The notes under the pieces were generated by a model. That model made no database searches, was not told where the DNA came from, and saw only the letters and a list, made by a program, of their open reading frames with translations. The translations under genes were made by a program, and so were the position numbers. Shown piece by piece: positions 27,235 through 36,697 of a stretch of DNA of 64,000 nucleotides (positions are counted from its first letter, which is position 1; the number at the start of each line of letters is the position of its first letter). Location of the stretch: positions 1-64,000 of the forward strand of contig JAHHGX010000016.1 in the NCBI GenBank assembly GCA_019359675.1. The letters run 5' to 3'. Source of the DNA: Calothrix sp. FI2-JRJ7. GTDB taxonomy: Bacteria > Cyanobacteriota > Cyanobacteriia > Cyanobacteriales > Nostocaceae.

Positions 27235-28731
27235 TTACACTGAAACTTTTTCTAGGACTAGTTTTGTGCGTTTGACTTGTTCGGGTATAGCTATAGGGTA
27301 GTCACCTGTGAAACATGCTGAACAAAAGCTGTTGGTGTCTTCTTGGGTTTCTTCTAGCATTCCTTCCCAACTCAGGTAAGCAAGACTATCTACTTCTAGT
27401 TGTTTGCGAATTTCTTCTACAGATAAGCGTGCGGCAATTAGTTGGTCTTGAGTGTCTGTATCTATACCGTAGAAACAAGGGTGAGTGACTGGGGGTGAGG
27501 ATATTCGCATATGCACTTCGATGGCGCCTGCGTCACGCAAAGCTTTTACTAGTTTACGGCTAGTTGTACCTCGCACAATCGAGTCATCAATAATTATCAC
27601 TCTTTTGCCAACCAGAACATCTTTGAGTGGGTTAAGTTTCATTTTGATTCCCGACTCACGCATTGCTTGTGTGGGTTGAATAAATGTACGTCCAACGTAG
27701 CGGTTTTTAATCAATCCTTCAGCATATTTAACTCCTGATTCTTGGGAGTAACCAATTGCAGCAGGTATTCCTGAGTCTGGTACACCAAATACTATATCCG
27801 CTTCTACAGGAGATTCAGTAGCAAGTCGGCGCCCTAAGCGCATTCGGTAGCTATATAATGTTTCGTTGTGCATTAAGCTATCAGGACGTGCAAAGTAAAT
27901 CATTTCAAACACGCATAGCTTTCTTTGTGGCTTTTTGCTCCAATGGTATGATGCTAATCCAGCTTCCGTAATCCATACAACCTCACCTGGCTCAACATCA
28001 CGCAAATAATCGGCGCCAATTATATCTAAACCACAAGTTTCTGACGATAATACATAGCGAACTGGATTAGAGCCAATTGTACCTATTACAAGTGGACGAA
28101 TACCATTGGGGTCACGTACACCCATCATTCCTACTGGTGTACCCACTACTAAACTAAATGCACCTTCACAACGATGAAATGCTTTGATAGCGCCATCTAA
28201 CCAGTCTAATCCGGCGCCTATCTCCTGCGCGATTGCATACGCTATCATTTCGGAGTCAGTTGTTGTCACCAAGTTAATACTGTCTTTTACAAGTTCCTCA
28301 CGCAATTTTACAGTGTTGACTAAATTGCCATTGTGTGCTAAAGCTAATTTACCTAAACGTGTATCTACAACAGCAGGTTGAGCATTAACTTTACGACTAG
28401 AACCAGTAGTGGAATAGCGCGTGTGACCGACACCAATTGTACCAGGCAGTTCGCTTAAAACCGATTCGTTAAAGACTTGAGAGACTAGACCCATGTCTTT
28501 GTGTAAGTACACTGTGTCACCCAGAAACGTAGCAATACCTGCTGATTCTTGACCTCGGTGTTGCAGTGCATACAACCCGAAATAAGTCAGCTTGGCAACA
28601 TCCTCATCGGGTGCGTAAATGCCAAAAACTCCACAAGCTTCTTCCGGCTTGTCGGGTCGTTCATGATAGTTGCTATCCTCGTTGGTAGATTGAGAATCGC
28701 AATCCGAAGTGACGGGATGATTGGGAACCAT
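27235..28731 (-). CDS. purF: Amidophosphoribosyltransferase
   Basis: 498 residues. An N-terminal propeptide of about 32 residues precedes the catalytic nucleophile in EACGVFGIYAPDED (Cys33). The glutaminase domain includes YALQHRGQESAGIAT and TRYSTTGSS. The C-terminal phosphoribosyltransferase domain has VIIIDDSIVRGTT (PRPP loop). Cys residues in CVFEMIYFARPDS, CFYGID and CSACFTGDY fit the [4Fe-4S] ligands of the Bacillus-type enzyme. It catalyses the first committed step of purine synthesis. purL is immediately upstream on the same strand (290-bp gap with STRR repeats). Confidence 0.95.
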   Translation of the reverse strand: MVPNHPVTSDCDSQSTNEDSNYHERPDKPEEACGVFGIYAPDEDVAKLTYFGLYALQHRGQESAGIATFLGDTVYLHKDMGLVSQVFNESVLSELPGTIGVGHTRYSTTGSSRKVNAQPAVVDTRLGKLALAHNGNLVNTVKLREELVKDSINLVTTTDSEMIAYAIAQEIGAGLDWLDGAIKAFHRCEGAFSLVVGTPVGMMGVRDPNGIRPLVIGTIGSNPVRYVLSSETCGLDIIGADYLRDVEPGEVVWITEAGLASYHWSKKPQRKLCVFEMIYFARPDSLMHNETLYSYRMRLGRRLATESPVEADIVFGVPDSGIPAAIGYSQESGVKYAEGLIKNRYVGRTFIQPTQAMRESGIKMKLNPLKDVLVGKRVIIIDDSIVRGTTSRKLVKALRDAGAIEVHMRISSPPVTHPCFYGIDTDTQDQLIAARLSVEEIRKQLEVDSLAYLSWEGMLEETQEDTNSFCSACFTGDYPIAIPEQVKRTKLVLEKVSV

Positions 28732-28930
28732 GCGCTTATATGCTCCTGATGATAAGATGTCGGTCAGTCACAGGGATGAGTAATTGCCCAGTTCGGGAAA
28801 ACTGGGAAAACTTAAGAAATTTTGAAAAATGCAAACATATTCCGTTGGGTAGTGGTGGAAGAATAATTAAATATTTCTTAACCATCCATTAAAACAGTAC
28901 CGCAAAATCAGTTAAAAGTGATGAATTTTT

Positions 28931-29031
28931 AGTCATGAGTCCTGAGTGCTGAGTGCTGAGTTGGAATTCTTAACTCCTAACTCTTAACTTTTAAATATAC
29001 TCAGCACTCAGCACTTTCTACTCAGCACTCT
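28931..29031. repeat. STRR block CTGAGTG / CTCAGCA
   Basis: Repeated GAGTGCTGAGTGCTGAG, then CTAACTCTTAACT, then inverted CTCAGCACTCAGCAC and CTCAGCACTC. It forms a large imperfect hairpin in the purL-purF gap. The last sense codons and TGA stop of purL (29022-29030) lie inside it. Confidence 0.75.
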
Positions 29032-31367
29032 ATTGAAAGTCTTCGTTCAATAGCGTTAAAAAAGTTTAAGCTGATTTCTTCAATCGTAACTCTGATTAAA
29101 GTTTGGTTATCAGATGTTGTTACCTGTAAACCTGTGTCGCAATTACCGACCTTGCCAAGTTTTTGCCAATGATTAGCCAAGTTTTTATTTATGTATGATT
29201 CCCATTCTATTTGTAATTCTGGTGATACAGAGACTACTATTCTGGCGCCACTTTCTCCAAACAGCAATTCATCAAGGCGTATATTAGCTATGTCGTTGGA
29301 TAGTAATTCTATAGTGGCGCCGCATTTGGAGGCAATACAACATTCTGCAAGCGCTACAGTTAAACCACCTTCCGCACAGTCATGCGCTGAACGTATCCAA
29401 TTAAGATGAATTCCTTCACGGCAAACTTTTTGGACTTGACGTTCTAAATCAAAATCGATACGTGGCGGTTTACCAGCAATAGTATTATGAATTGTCGCTA
29501 AATATTCTGATGCGCCTAGTTCGGTTTTAGATTGTACGGTTACACCTAATAAGTAAATTACATCACCTGCTTTTTGCCAAGCTTGACCACAAATATTGTT
29601 TAAATTACTGATTGCACCGACCATTCCCACTACAGGTGTTGGATATATTGCTTGTGGATTTCCCTGTGAATCGAGCGTTTCATTATACAAAGAAACATTT
29701 CCACCCGTAACAGGAGTTTCTAATTCGCGGCAACCTTCTGCTAAACCTCGACAAGCTTCTGATAATTGCCAGTAACCTATGGGTTTTTCTGGACTACCAA
29801 AATTTAAGTTGTCTGTAACTGCTAAAGGTTCGGCACCCACACAGCTAAGATTACGTGCAGCTTCTGCGACAACCGCCTTGGCGCCTTCATATGGGTCAAG
29901 ATAAACGTAACGCGGATTGCAGTCAACTGTCGCAGCAACACCCGAAGAGAAAGTAGAATTTTTTACTCCTTCGAGGGGACGTAATCTTAATATTGCAGCA
30001 TCGGCGCCACCTGGGAGCATAACCGTATTATTTTGAACTTGATGGTCATATTGACGGTAAACCCAACGTTTCGACGCAATAGTTGGTGTATCGAGCAAAG
30101 TTAATAAAACATCGTTCCAACTTAGCTTTTTACCTTGTACCTCAATACCAGATGCTGTACAGCTAGGTAAGTTTTCAGGTGTCCATTTCCAAGCTTCTTG
30201 GGCATATTCTGGTGGTTCTTTAAGTAATGCGCGCTCATATAAGGGGGTATTTTCTGCCAATGCCGAAGCAGGAATTTCGGCGGCAATTTCTCCCTTGAAT
30301 AAAATTCTGACTATGGGTTCTTCAATTACAGTACCTGCAACAACTGCTTGAAGTCCCCAACGATGGAAAATATCGATTAACTCTTGTTCGCGTCCTTTAT
30401 GTGCCACAAACAACATCCGTTCTTGTGACTCAGAAAGTAGGTATTCATAAGGCACCATCCCACTTTCCCGCACTGGTACTTTATCTAAATCAAACTCAAT
30501 CCCCACTCCACCTTTTGCCGCCATTTCGGCAGTAGAACAAGTAATACCTGCTGCTCCCATATCTTGGGCAGCTACGACGGCGCCTGTTTTAAATGCTTCT
30601 AAACAAGCTTCTATTAAAGATTTCTCTAAAAATGGGTCGCCTACCTGTACAGCCGGACGGTCATCCATTGATTCATAGCTCAGTTCGGCACTTGCAAAAC
30701 TGGCGCCTCCCATACCATCGCGTCCTGTTGTGGAACCAACATATAATACAGGGTTGCCAAATCCAGAGGCGCCAGATTTTACTATTTCTGGCGTTTCCAT
30801 TAACCCCAGTGCCATCACATTAACTAAAGGGTTGCCTGAATAAGCTGGGTCAAAATAAACTTCACCACCTACAGTGGGAACCCCAACACAATTACCGTAG
30901 TGAGAAATACCAGCAACTACACCTTGAAATAATCTTTGAGTTCTAGAATCTTCTAAGGAACCGAATCGCAGCGAATTTAGTACAGCAATGGGACGCGCAC
31001 CCATTGTAAAAATATCTCTAAGTATACCACCAACACCTGTAGCGGCGCCTTGAAATGGTTCGACGGCAGAAGGGTGATTATGCGATTCGATTTTAAACGC
31101 TAGTTGTAAACCGTCACCAATGTCCACAACACCAGCATTTTCACCGGGGCCAACGAGAACGCGCTTACCCTCCGTAGGGAACTGCTTTAATAAAGGTCGA
31201 GAATTTTTATAACAGCAGTGTTCTGACCACATTACACCAAACATTCCCAACTCGGCTTTATTGGGATGGCGCCCTAGTCTATTTACTATTTCTTGGTATT
31301 CTTCGGGCTTAATCCCTTCTTCGGCGATTTCTTGGGGAGAAAACGGAGGTTGTGAGGAGACGGTCAT
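29022..31367 (-). CDS. purL: Phosphoribosylformylglycinamidine synthase subunit PurL
   Basis: 781 residues, the small PurL form that works with separate PurS and PurQ (neither is in this window). N-terminal part [29 protein letters not shown], the catalytic [23 protein letters not shown], and two AIRS-type halves. It converts FGAR to FGAM in purine synthesis. The extreme C-terminus (IEC-stop) is encoded by the STRR repeat at 28931-29031, so the original stop seems to have been replaced by repeat sequence. Confidence 0.95.
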   Translation of the reverse strand: MTVSSQPPFSPQEIAEEGIKPEEYQEIVNRLGRHPNKAELGMFGVMWSEHCCYKNSRPLLKQFPTEGKRVLVGPGENAGVVDIGDGLQLAFKIESHNHPSAVEPFQGAATGVGGILRDIFTMGARPIAVLNSLRFGSLEDSRTQRLFQGVVAGISHYGNCVGVPTVGGEVYFDPAYSGNPLVNVMALGLMETPEIVKSGASGFGNPVLYVGSTTGRDGMGGASFASAELSYESMDDRPAVQVGDPFLEKSLIEACLEAFKTGAVVAAQDMGAAGITCSTAEMAAKGGVGIEFDLDKVPVRESGMVPYEYLLSESQERMLFVAHKGREQELIDIFHRWGLQAVVAGTVIEEPIVRILFKGEIAAEIPASALAENTPLYERALLKEPPEYAQEAWKWTPENLPSCTASGIEVQGKKLSWNDVLLTLLDTPTIASKRWVYRQYDHQVQNNTVMLPGGADAAILRLRPLEGVKNSTFSSGVAATVDCNPRYVYLDPYEGAKAVVAEAARNLSCVGAEPLAVTDNLNFGSPEKPIGYWQLSEACRGLAEGCRELETPVTGGNVSLYNETLDSQGNPQAIYPTPVVGMVGAISNLNNICGQAWQKAGDVIYLLGVTVQSKTELGASEYLATIHNTIAGKPPRIDFDLERQVQKVCREGIHLNWIRSAHDCAEGGLTVALAECCIASKCGATIELLSNDIANIRLDELLFGESGARIVVSVSPELQIEWESYINKNLANHWQKLGKVGNCDTGLQVTTSDNQTLIRVTIEEISLNFFNAIERRLSIEC

Positions 31368-31448
31368 GTTGCTTATGCACCATAGGAACAGACGAATATT
31401 TTACCTATTTCTGTCACCACTGTGTTAATTACCAGGCGCCAAAACCAG

Positions 31449-31476
31449 GTAGAGACGTTACATGTTTAGTCTCTAC
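31449..31476. repeat. GTAGAGACG hairpin (short copy)
   Basis: GTAGAGAC and GTCTCTAC arms, 8 bp, around a 12-nt centre. Same family as 21377-21472. Confidence 0.6.
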
Positions 31477-31486
31477 AACCATAATA

Positions 31487-31882
31487 TTACTGAATTAGTT
31501 GTATTTTATCTGTTAAGTACAAAGCTAGTTCTTCTTTTGATATATGTCGCTCAACTACTCGAAGAACTAGGTTATAAGCTTCATCGACTGTGAGATTTAA
31601 GCTGTAACCATTTGTTGTTATAAAAGTATCCATTACCGCAAACGCAGTTCGTTTATTGCCATCCACAAAAGGATGATTCATTGCAAGATGGAAAAGGTAT
31701 ACTGCGGCTTGTTCAGCAATAGTAGGATAAAGTAACTCACCGTCAAAACTAGCTTGAGGTTGTAAAGTAGCTGATTCTAATAAACCTCTATCTCTAATGC
31801 CAGCACTACCTCCAAAGGTATCAACTTGGTCTTGATGTATTGCAATGACCTGAGAAACAGAAAGAAATTTAGGAGTCCGCAA
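31487..31882 (-). CDS. Doc-family (Fic fold) toxin
   Basis: 131 residues. It has the death-on-curing core HPFVDGNKRTA near residues 69-79, matching HxFx(D/N)GN(K/G)R, and the N-terminal FLSVSQVIAIHQDQVDTFGG with IRDRGLLESA, typical of Doc proteins. Doc toxins phosphorylate EF-Tu and stop translation. The gene overlaps the end of the upstream small gene by 14 bp, a normal toxin-antitoxin arrangement. Confidence 0.88.
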   Translation of the reverse strand: MRTPKFLSVSQVIAIHQDQVDTFGGSAGIRDRGLLESATLQPQASFDGELLYPTIAEQAAVYLFHLAMNHPFVDGNKRTAFAVMDTFITTNGYSLNLTVDEAYNLVLRVVERHISKEELALYLTDKIQLIQ

Positions 31883-32174
31883 GACGACGATAAACCTCCT
31901 GCCATTTGTGTTTTGATGCTAAATAAGCTTCCCAGACTTGTTCCGAGTCAGCTATGTGAGCAGAGTTGGTATTTTCAGGTTGCTGCTGAGTTTCTGTATT
32001 TTGTCGCGCTACTACAAAGCCAGGTATATTTAATAACTTTGTTATTTCATCTGCGTCTGCTGCTTGTAAATGAGATAGTAGCGCTACGGCTAACTCCAAT
32101 TTTTCTAGAGAAAGCTCGTTTAAGTGTTTGTACGCAACTTCTAAAAGATTATTTTGTTTTAATTCAACTTCCAT
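31869..32174 (-). CDS. Putative antitoxin of the Doc toxin
   Basis: 101 residues, acidic, soluble. The central segment (LEKLELAVALLSHLQAADAD, ITKLLNIPGF) resembles short helical antitoxin-like proteins of cyanobacteria, and the C-terminal half (EQVWEAYLASKHKWQEVYRR) could wrap the toxin. It is called antitoxin mainly from position: first gene, overlapping the Doc gene by 14 bp. Confidence 0.65.
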   Translation of the reverse strand: MEVELKQNNLLEVAYKHLNELSLEKLELAVALLSHLQAADADEITKLLNIPGFVVARQNTETQQQPENTNSAHIADSEQVWEAYLASKHKWQEVYRRLADS

Positions 32175-32236
32175 TACTACACCAACGATAATGTCCTTAG
32201 ATAGTTTTTTTGTTCTTAAATAATTATTTTTACCAA

Positions 32237-32302
32237 AGAAACCGGGTTTCTACACAAAATCGTCATTTTTATAACAGATATCAAAGAAGAAACCGGGTTT
32301 CT
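32237..32302. repeat. Two AGAAACCGGGTTTCT palindromes
   Basis: The 15-nt palindrome occurs at 32237-32251 and 32288-32302. The same word is found four times at 61745-61912 and once with a mismatch at 59327-59341. No gene is supported between 32303 and 32522. Confidence 0.75.
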
Positions 32303-32522
32303 AAGATTTTAGTCATTTTAAATTATAACCCGTTATTATATAAAGTATTGGCACAGCTTATTGATATTGTAACTTTGCTTACAGTTATAAATGACATTGT
32401 ATGCATAGGTACCAGAAAAATCGGTATCAAGCATCGCGCTAGGTTTTTTAAGGTTCAAACTGAATAGGTAAATTCAGGCGCCCTTAGAGAAGAGGGATGA
32501 TAGAAAAGGTAGGTGCCGACAT

Positions 32523-32538
32523 TGTGATGACAATCACA
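32523..32538. promoter_or_regulatory. CRP-type site 1 (TGTGA-N6-TCACA)
   Basis: Perfect CRP-consensus palindrome, centred about 64 bp upstream of the conserved ACTGAAC start of small RNA copy 1. Confidence 0.7.
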
Positions 32539-32593
32539 TTGATACATGATTAAGATCGTCTTCAGAAGGTTGTGACACTGGAATAATTAGGAT

Positions 32594-32668
32594 ACTGAAC
32601 TCTAGCCGAGTCATTAATAGGGAACACACTAAGCGCCGACAGCCTTTAACAAGACTGTCGGTTTTTTG
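32594..32668 (+). ncRNA. Tandem small RNA, copy 1
   Basis: About 75 nt, starting near ACTGAACTCTAGCCGAGTCA (small ACTC/GAGT hairpin), then unpaired TTAATAGGGAACACACTAAG, ending in an intrinsic terminator CCGACAG-(12 nt)-CTGTCGG-TTTTTT. Almost identical copies are at 32774 and 32998. No ORF explains the conservation. The 5' end is inferred from the edge of conservation; an AT-rich -10-like element (TAATTAGGAT) precedes it. I do not recognise a named family. Confidence 0.7.
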
Positions 32669-32700
32669 TTTTACACGTAAATACGTTTAATTGCTGACAG

Positions 32701-32716
32701 TGTGACGTTAATCACA
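32701..32716. promoter_or_regulatory. CRP-type site 2 (TGTGA-N6-TCACA)
   Basis: Perfect CRP-consensus palindrome centred about 65.5 bp before copy 2, the same spacing as sites 1 and 3. Bases around it (GTCGTATCGC, ACAG) are also shared with the copy 3 upstream region. Confidence 0.7.
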
Positions 32717-32773
32717 AACTTATATGATGTTGGTCGTATCGCGCACAGTATAAGGGGTGCATAATAAAAGACA

Positions 32774-32849
32774 ACTGAACTCTAGCCGAGTCATTAATAG
32801 GGAACACACTAAGCGCCGACAGCCTTTGAACAAGACTGTCGGTTTTTTG
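32774..32849 (+). ncRNA. Tandem small RNA, copy 2
   Basis: About 76 nt; differs from copy 1 mainly by one inserted base in the terminator loop (CCTTTGAACAAGA). It ends in CTGTCGG-TTTTTTG. Upstream GCATAATAAAA is a probable -10 region. The start lies 180 bp after that of copy 1. Confidence 0.7.
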
Positions 32850-32924
32850 TTTTTGTACTAGAAGTATCTGGACGGCGCCTATAAACAGTTACATTCTAGT
32901 ACTCATAGCTTTCGTGGTTGAGGG

Positions 32925-32940
32925 TGTGACGTGTATCACA
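32925..32940. promoter_or_regulatory. CRP-type site 3 (TGTGA-N6-TCACA)
   Basis: Perfect CRP-consensus palindrome centred about 65.5 bp before copy 3. Confidence 0.7.
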
Positions 32941-32997
32941 AGCATTGATGATTAAAATCGTATCGCAAACAGAAAAAAGGGCACATAATAAAATATA

Positions 32998-33073
32998 ACT
33001 GAACTCTAGCCGAGTCATTAATAGGGAACACACTAAGCGCCGACAGCCTTTGAACGAGACTGTCGGTTTTTTG
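32998..33073 (+). ncRNA. Tandem small RNA, copy 3
   Basis: About 76 nt; one base differs from copy 2 in the terminator loop (AACGAGA). Same 5' hairpin, same unpaired centre, same T-run. Upstream ACATAATAAAATAT is the likely -10 region. The start lies 224 bp after that of copy 2. Confidence 0.7.
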
Positions 33074-33091
33074 TTTTTATACATAGGCACA

Positions 33092-33156
33092 TAAAATTTC
33101 CCCACAGCTCGTTGGTAATTCGACACTAATGCCAAGCTTTCCAACAAGCTGTGGGG
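33092..33156 (-). terminator. Terminator of apcD
   Basis: CCCCACAGCTCGTTGG and CCAACAAGCTGTGGGG pair over 16 positions with one mismatch. On the minus strand the stem is followed by AAATTTTATG, 68 bp past the apcD stop. Confidence 0.55.
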
Positions 33157-33224
33157 AGTTACAATCTTAATAGATGATTTATATTGAGGCTTCGAGCTAG
33201 TGCGCTACCGAAGAAGACGTTTGA

Positions 33225-33710
33225 TTATGACATTCCTTGAATGATGTAATCAAAGTAAGGTCCTGCTTGAGAAGCATCGTCAGCAGTAAGCAAGTCGAGA
33301 GACGCAGTTTTGAGACAGCCTATCGCTTCTACCATTCCGGGTAGGGGTACACCCAAGGAATTGTACATTTCGCGGGCGCCAACAATACCAATTTTTTCGA
33401 TTGGCCCTATGTCACCAGCAAGAACACCGTATGTAACCAGACGCAAGTACCAGCCAAAATCGCGGATACATTGAGCGCGCTCACGTTGTCCGTAAGCATT
33501 ACCTCCAGGAGAGATAAAGTCAGGACGCTTACGCCATAATTGTTTAGTTGCTTCTTGAACAATTTTCTTTTCGTTTTCAGAGAGGGTAGAAACAATGCGT
33601 ACCCGCTGTGTACCTGTTGTCAAAAAGTCTTTGATACTTTTGAGTTCGCCACTGCTAGGGTAACGCAGTTCGTCGTCGGCTTTGAGAATAACTTGGCTTA
33701 CTACAGTCAT
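33225..33710 (-). CDS. apcD: Allophycocyanin alpha-B subunit
   Basis: 161 residues. The phycobilin attachment Cys lies in [19 protein letters not shown]. The sequence ([37 protein letters not shown], and the ending [10 protein letters not shown]) fits ApcD rather than ApcA or ApcF. ApcD is a terminal emitter in the phycobilisome core, passing energy mainly to photosystem I. It is monocistronic, divergent from rlmD, and is followed by a strong hairpin. Confidence 0.88.
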   Translation of the reverse strand: MTVVSQVILKADDELRYPSSGELKSIKDFLTTGTQRVRIVSTLSENEKKIVQEATKQLWRKRPDFISPGGNAYGQRERAQCIRDFGWYLRLVTYGVLAGDIGPIEKIGIVGAREMYNSLGVPLPGMVEAIGCLKTASLDLLTADDASQAGPYFDYIIQGMS

Positions 33711-33839
33711 GATTAATGCAGCATGAAATATTATTAGCTAGTTTAACGAGTCTTGAGTACACAAGTGAAGTCAAATGCACTTGTGCTTATTGAAATTATA
33801 CGTTTAGTGATGGGTAAAAGTAATACGTAGTAGGTATTT

Positions 33840-35213
33840 ATGACTAATTGGCAGCAGGGTGAATTAATTGAACTTGAAATTACTGACCTTAATGATGATG
33901 GGGATGGAGTTGGACGGGCATTTAATAGAGTAGTGTTTGTGCCTGACACAGTACCGGGTGATGTTGTAGAAGCGCGTTTGGTTTTCGTTAAACCTAAGTA
34001 TGGGCACGCAATTCTAAAGAAAATATTAAAATCTTCAATTCATCGCGTTCGACCGAGTTGTATTGTGGCAGATAAGTGTGGCGGGTGTACTTGGCAGCAT
34101 ATTGATTATCAATATCAACTCGAAGCGAAGCGTAATCAAGTTGTTCAAGCTTTAGAGCGAATTGGGGGTTTTGTGGCGCCACGTGTTGATCAGGTACTGC
34201 ATTCGACAGCGCTTGGGTATCGCAATAAGGCAACTTATCCGGTTGGGACATCAGCGACAGGTAGCTTTGTGGCTGGTTATTACCAAAAAAACAGTCATCA
34301 AATCGTCAATATAAATCAGTGTCCTGTGCAAGATGAGCGTTTAAACCCTCTGTTACATAAAGTCAAGCTAGATATACAGTCTAATGGTTGGCAAGCTTAT
34401 AATGAAAAGCTGCATACTGGCTTAATTCGCCATATCGGCTTGCGTATTGGGCGCCGGACAGGAGAAGTATTAATCACTTTAGTGATTAGTCAATGGAATA
34501 TACCAGGTATTGAGACAGTAGCGCAAGAGTGGTTAGACAGCACACCCCCACTTGTAGGAGTGATGTTAAACCTGAATGGCGAGCGTACTAATGCCATTTT
34601 TGGGCGAGAAAGTCGTCTAGTTGCTGGCAGAAATTTCTTGCGAGAAGAATTTACCGAGCTGGAATTTCAGGTACGTCCCGACACGTTTTTTCAGGTTTAC
34701 ACAGAAACAGCAGAAGCGTTGGTACAGCAAATAAAGATGGAATTGGGACTTAAGGGTAAAGAAACTTTACTTGATGCTTATTGTGGAATTGGGACTTTAA
34801 CTCTTCCACTTGCTCCTCACGTTAGCCAAGCAATTGGTATAGAGGTACAACCAGAAGCTATAGAACAAGCACGTACAAATGCTCAACACAATGGCATTGA
34901 TAACGTCAAGTTTTATGCTGGAACCGTTGAAAAACTAATTCTTTCAATAGATGTTAAACCAGATATCGTTGTTCTAGACCCACCTCGTAAAGGTTGTGAC
35001 AAGAGTGTTATACAAGCTTTGCTTGACTTGAAACCAAAACGTATTGTTTACGTTAGCTGTAAAGTTGCCACATTGGCACGTGACTTAAAAATACTCTGTC
35101 AAGATGGAGTATATACCTTGACGCGCGTTACTCCCGCCGATTTCTTCCCTCAAACCGCACATGTGGAAACTGTTGCATATCTTGTGTTATCACAGTTAGA
35201 TATAGGCAGTTAG
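33840..35213 (+). CDS. rlmD: 23S rRNA (uracil-C5)-methyltransferase RlmD/RumA family
   Basis: 457 residues. An N-terminal TRAM domain (about 3-60), a Cys cluster CIVADKCGGCTW with a later Cys in INQCPVQDERL that together fit an iron-sulfur site, and a C-terminal Rossmann methyltransferase with SAM motif LLDAYCGIGTLTLPLA, VLDPPRKGCD and the catalytic VYVSCKVATLARDL. It methylates a uridine of 23S rRNA (or tRNA, since family members differ in target). It is divergent from apcD with a 129-bp shared promoter region. Confidence 0.88.
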   Translation: MTNWQQGELIELEITDLNDDGDGVGRAFNRVVFVPDTVPGDVVEARLVFVKPKYGHAILKKILKSSIHRVRPSCIVADKCGGCTWQHIDYQYQLEAKRNQVVQALERIGGFVAPRVDQVLHSTALGYRNKATYPVGTSATGSFVAGYYQKNSHQIVNINQCPVQDERLNPLLHKVKLDIQSNGWQAYNEKLHTGLIRHIGLRIGRRTGEVLITLVISQWNIPGIETVAQEWLDSTPPLVGVMLNLNGERTNAIFGRESRLVAGRNFLREEFTELEFQVRPDTFFQVYTETAEALVQQIKMELGLKGKETLLDAYCGIGTLTLPLAPHVSQAIGIEVQPEAIEQARTNAQHNGIDNVKFYAGTVEKLILSIDVKPDIVVLDPPRKGCDKSVIQALLDLKPKRIVYVSCKVATLARDLKILCQDGVYTLTRVTPADFFPQTAHVETVAYLVLSQLDIGS

Positions 35214-35721
35214 GGATTAAACAACAATCGCCCGAATTTCAAATTTGTAGTCTAGCGCATAGTAAAAATGCTAAAATTGAATTAAGCTAAAAATATAATT
35301 CCTTTTAATTAAAGAAATTGAAGTGGCATTGTCACTTCTTGCATATGAATGAAGTTGTCAACAACTATAAATCGGTTTTCCAGTCGGCGCCTGTGACAGT
35401 TGCTTGGTTCAGTATTGGTTCCATTCAAATGTACTTTTGCTAATGGTCAACTTCAAAAGCATATAAAATTGCTTATAGACTAGTTGAATACGAGTATTTA
35501 GTAACGCTAAAAATTTAGTGATTAAATATGGGTACTCAGTTGGTGATATAGTTAAATGTTGCAACCCATTAATATTAAGGAGAGACTTTGCTCCCTAGCT
35601 ATTTTCAAAATTTAGTTTTAAAGACGCAAGTTTGACAGTGCGACCGTCTCAATATAATCAGGGTGCCTGTGTAACGCAAACTGATGTCTAGAAGACCGAA
35701 CGAAAGCTACGGGGTTTACTT
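35214..35721. other. Intergenic gap before the ATPase gene
   Basis: 508 bp without a supported gene. GAAGTGGCATTGTCACTTC at about 35318 is a 6-bp hairpin without a T-run, possibly an rlmD terminator. The rest presumably holds the promoter and leader of the GTG-start gene at 35722. Confidence 0.4.
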
Positions 35722-36222
35722 GTGATTACTATCTCGCTCCGTCCTGTTGGACGCAATTGGGGAACGATTAGTTTCGCCTCCACTCTATATCTCTGTCCTA
35801 TATTAGATTTACTCCTGGCAGAGATTCCCGCGAAAATGCAAGCCGAATTACGATTAGGGCTTCAAGAAGCTCTAGTCAACGCCGCTAAACATGGTAATAA
35901 TTTAGACCCTAGTAAGAAAGTTATAGTTCGTTTTTCGCTTATTGATAATCAATACTGGTGGGTCATATCAGACCAAGGTGGAGGTTTTGACGTTAAGTCA
36001 GCTCCTGGTAATGTACACGCAGACCCGTTTGAAACATCATCCAATTTAAATTGTGATGATGATCCCACAGAATATCTGCCTCCAGACGAAGCAGAAAGTG
36101 GTCGGGGTCTATGTATTCTACATCAAATTTTTGACCAAGTTGAATGGAATCGCAAGGGCACAGAGCTACGGCTTTGTAAACAAGTAGAAACACGACCACG
36201 ACTTTTAAGAGTTAAGAGTTAA
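35722..36222 (+). CDS. Anti-sigma/RsbW-type ATP-binding protein
   Basis: 166 residues from a GTG start. It is a single GHKL (HATPase) domain: N-box LQEALVNAAKHGN, G1 DQGGGFD and G2 ESGRGLCIL. Family members bind sigma factors or anti-anti-sigma factors and phosphorylate the latter. No sigma or antagonist gene is adjacent, so its partner is unknown. The C-terminal residues (LRVKS) and stop run into a GAGTTAAGAGTTAAG repeat. Confidence 0.8.
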   Translation: MITISLRPVGRNWGTISFASTLYLCPILDLLLAEIPAKMQAELRLGLQEALVNAAKHGNNLDPSKKVIVRFSLIDNQYWWVISDQGGGFDVKSAPGNVHADPFETSSNLNCDDDPTEYLPPDEAESGRGLCILHQIFDQVEWNRKGTELRLCKQVETRPRLLRVKS

Positions 36223-36224
36223 GA

Positions 36225-36291
36225 GGTAGGGTGCGTGACGCTATAACAATTGTGAAACAAAACGAGTAATCTAGTAGCGTCACGCACCTTA
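36225..36291. repeat. TGCGTGACGC palindromic element (copy)
   Basis: 67 bp, one mismatch to the copy at 7996-8062, immediately downstream of the ATPase gene stop codon. Confidence 0.8.
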
Positions 36292-36306
36292 CGAGGCGCT
36301 CATAAC

Positions 36307-36585
36307 TTATTTAGTTCCGTGTGTTGGACAAGGTGGCGCCGAAATTGAGCGGTCGAGCCAGCCAACAGCTTGTTGTAGCCTTTGTTGTGCCTCTTCTTTT
36401 TCGTCTTTCAGTAAAAATACTAGTGCAGCGGCAACTTGTTCGCTAGCACGTGCTTTTCGATTAGACTTGAGTCGGTGCCAGTCGTTTGGCGAAATACCAA
36501 GTCTTTCTAAAAGTGCTTGTGCTAGTTCCAAGTCGCTAAATTCTTGTAACTGTTTAGTTTTAGGCTGTTGTGTAGATTGAAACAT
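36307..36585 (-). CDS. Conserved hypothetical protein
   Basis: 92 residues, predicted helical, no membrane segment. DLELAQALLERLGISPNDWH followed by ASEQVAAALVFLLKD and EEAQQRLQQAVGWLDRSISA looks like a genuine conserved cyanobacterial protein. Function unknown. It is convergent with the ATPase gene and divergent from the gene at 36698. Confidence 0.6.
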   Translation of the reverse strand: MFQSTQQPKTKQLQEFSDLELAQALLERLGISPNDWHRLKSNRKARASEQVAAALVFLLKDEKEEAQQRLQQAVGWLDRSISAPPCPTHGTK

Positions 36586-36591
36586 ATTAAT

Positions 36592-36616
36592 GTAGAGACG
36601 TGATATATCACGTCTT
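36592..36616. repeat. GTAGAGACGTGA hairpin (short copy)
   Basis: GAGACGTGATA and TATCACGTCTT arms; member of the family at 21377-21472, directly upstream of the small hypothetical gene. Confidence 0.55.
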
Positions 36617-36697
36617 TCTTTATGGGTGGGTAATGACTAATCAGTGGTTGTTGTACTATAACCGGATTTATATTTAATTTTAGTTTACAGCCTATCC

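Noticed and set aside
32594-33073. NsiR1-type tandem RNA locus
   Set aside because: NsiR1 repeats lie upstream of hetF; no hetF is here and I see no sequence reason to equate the two.
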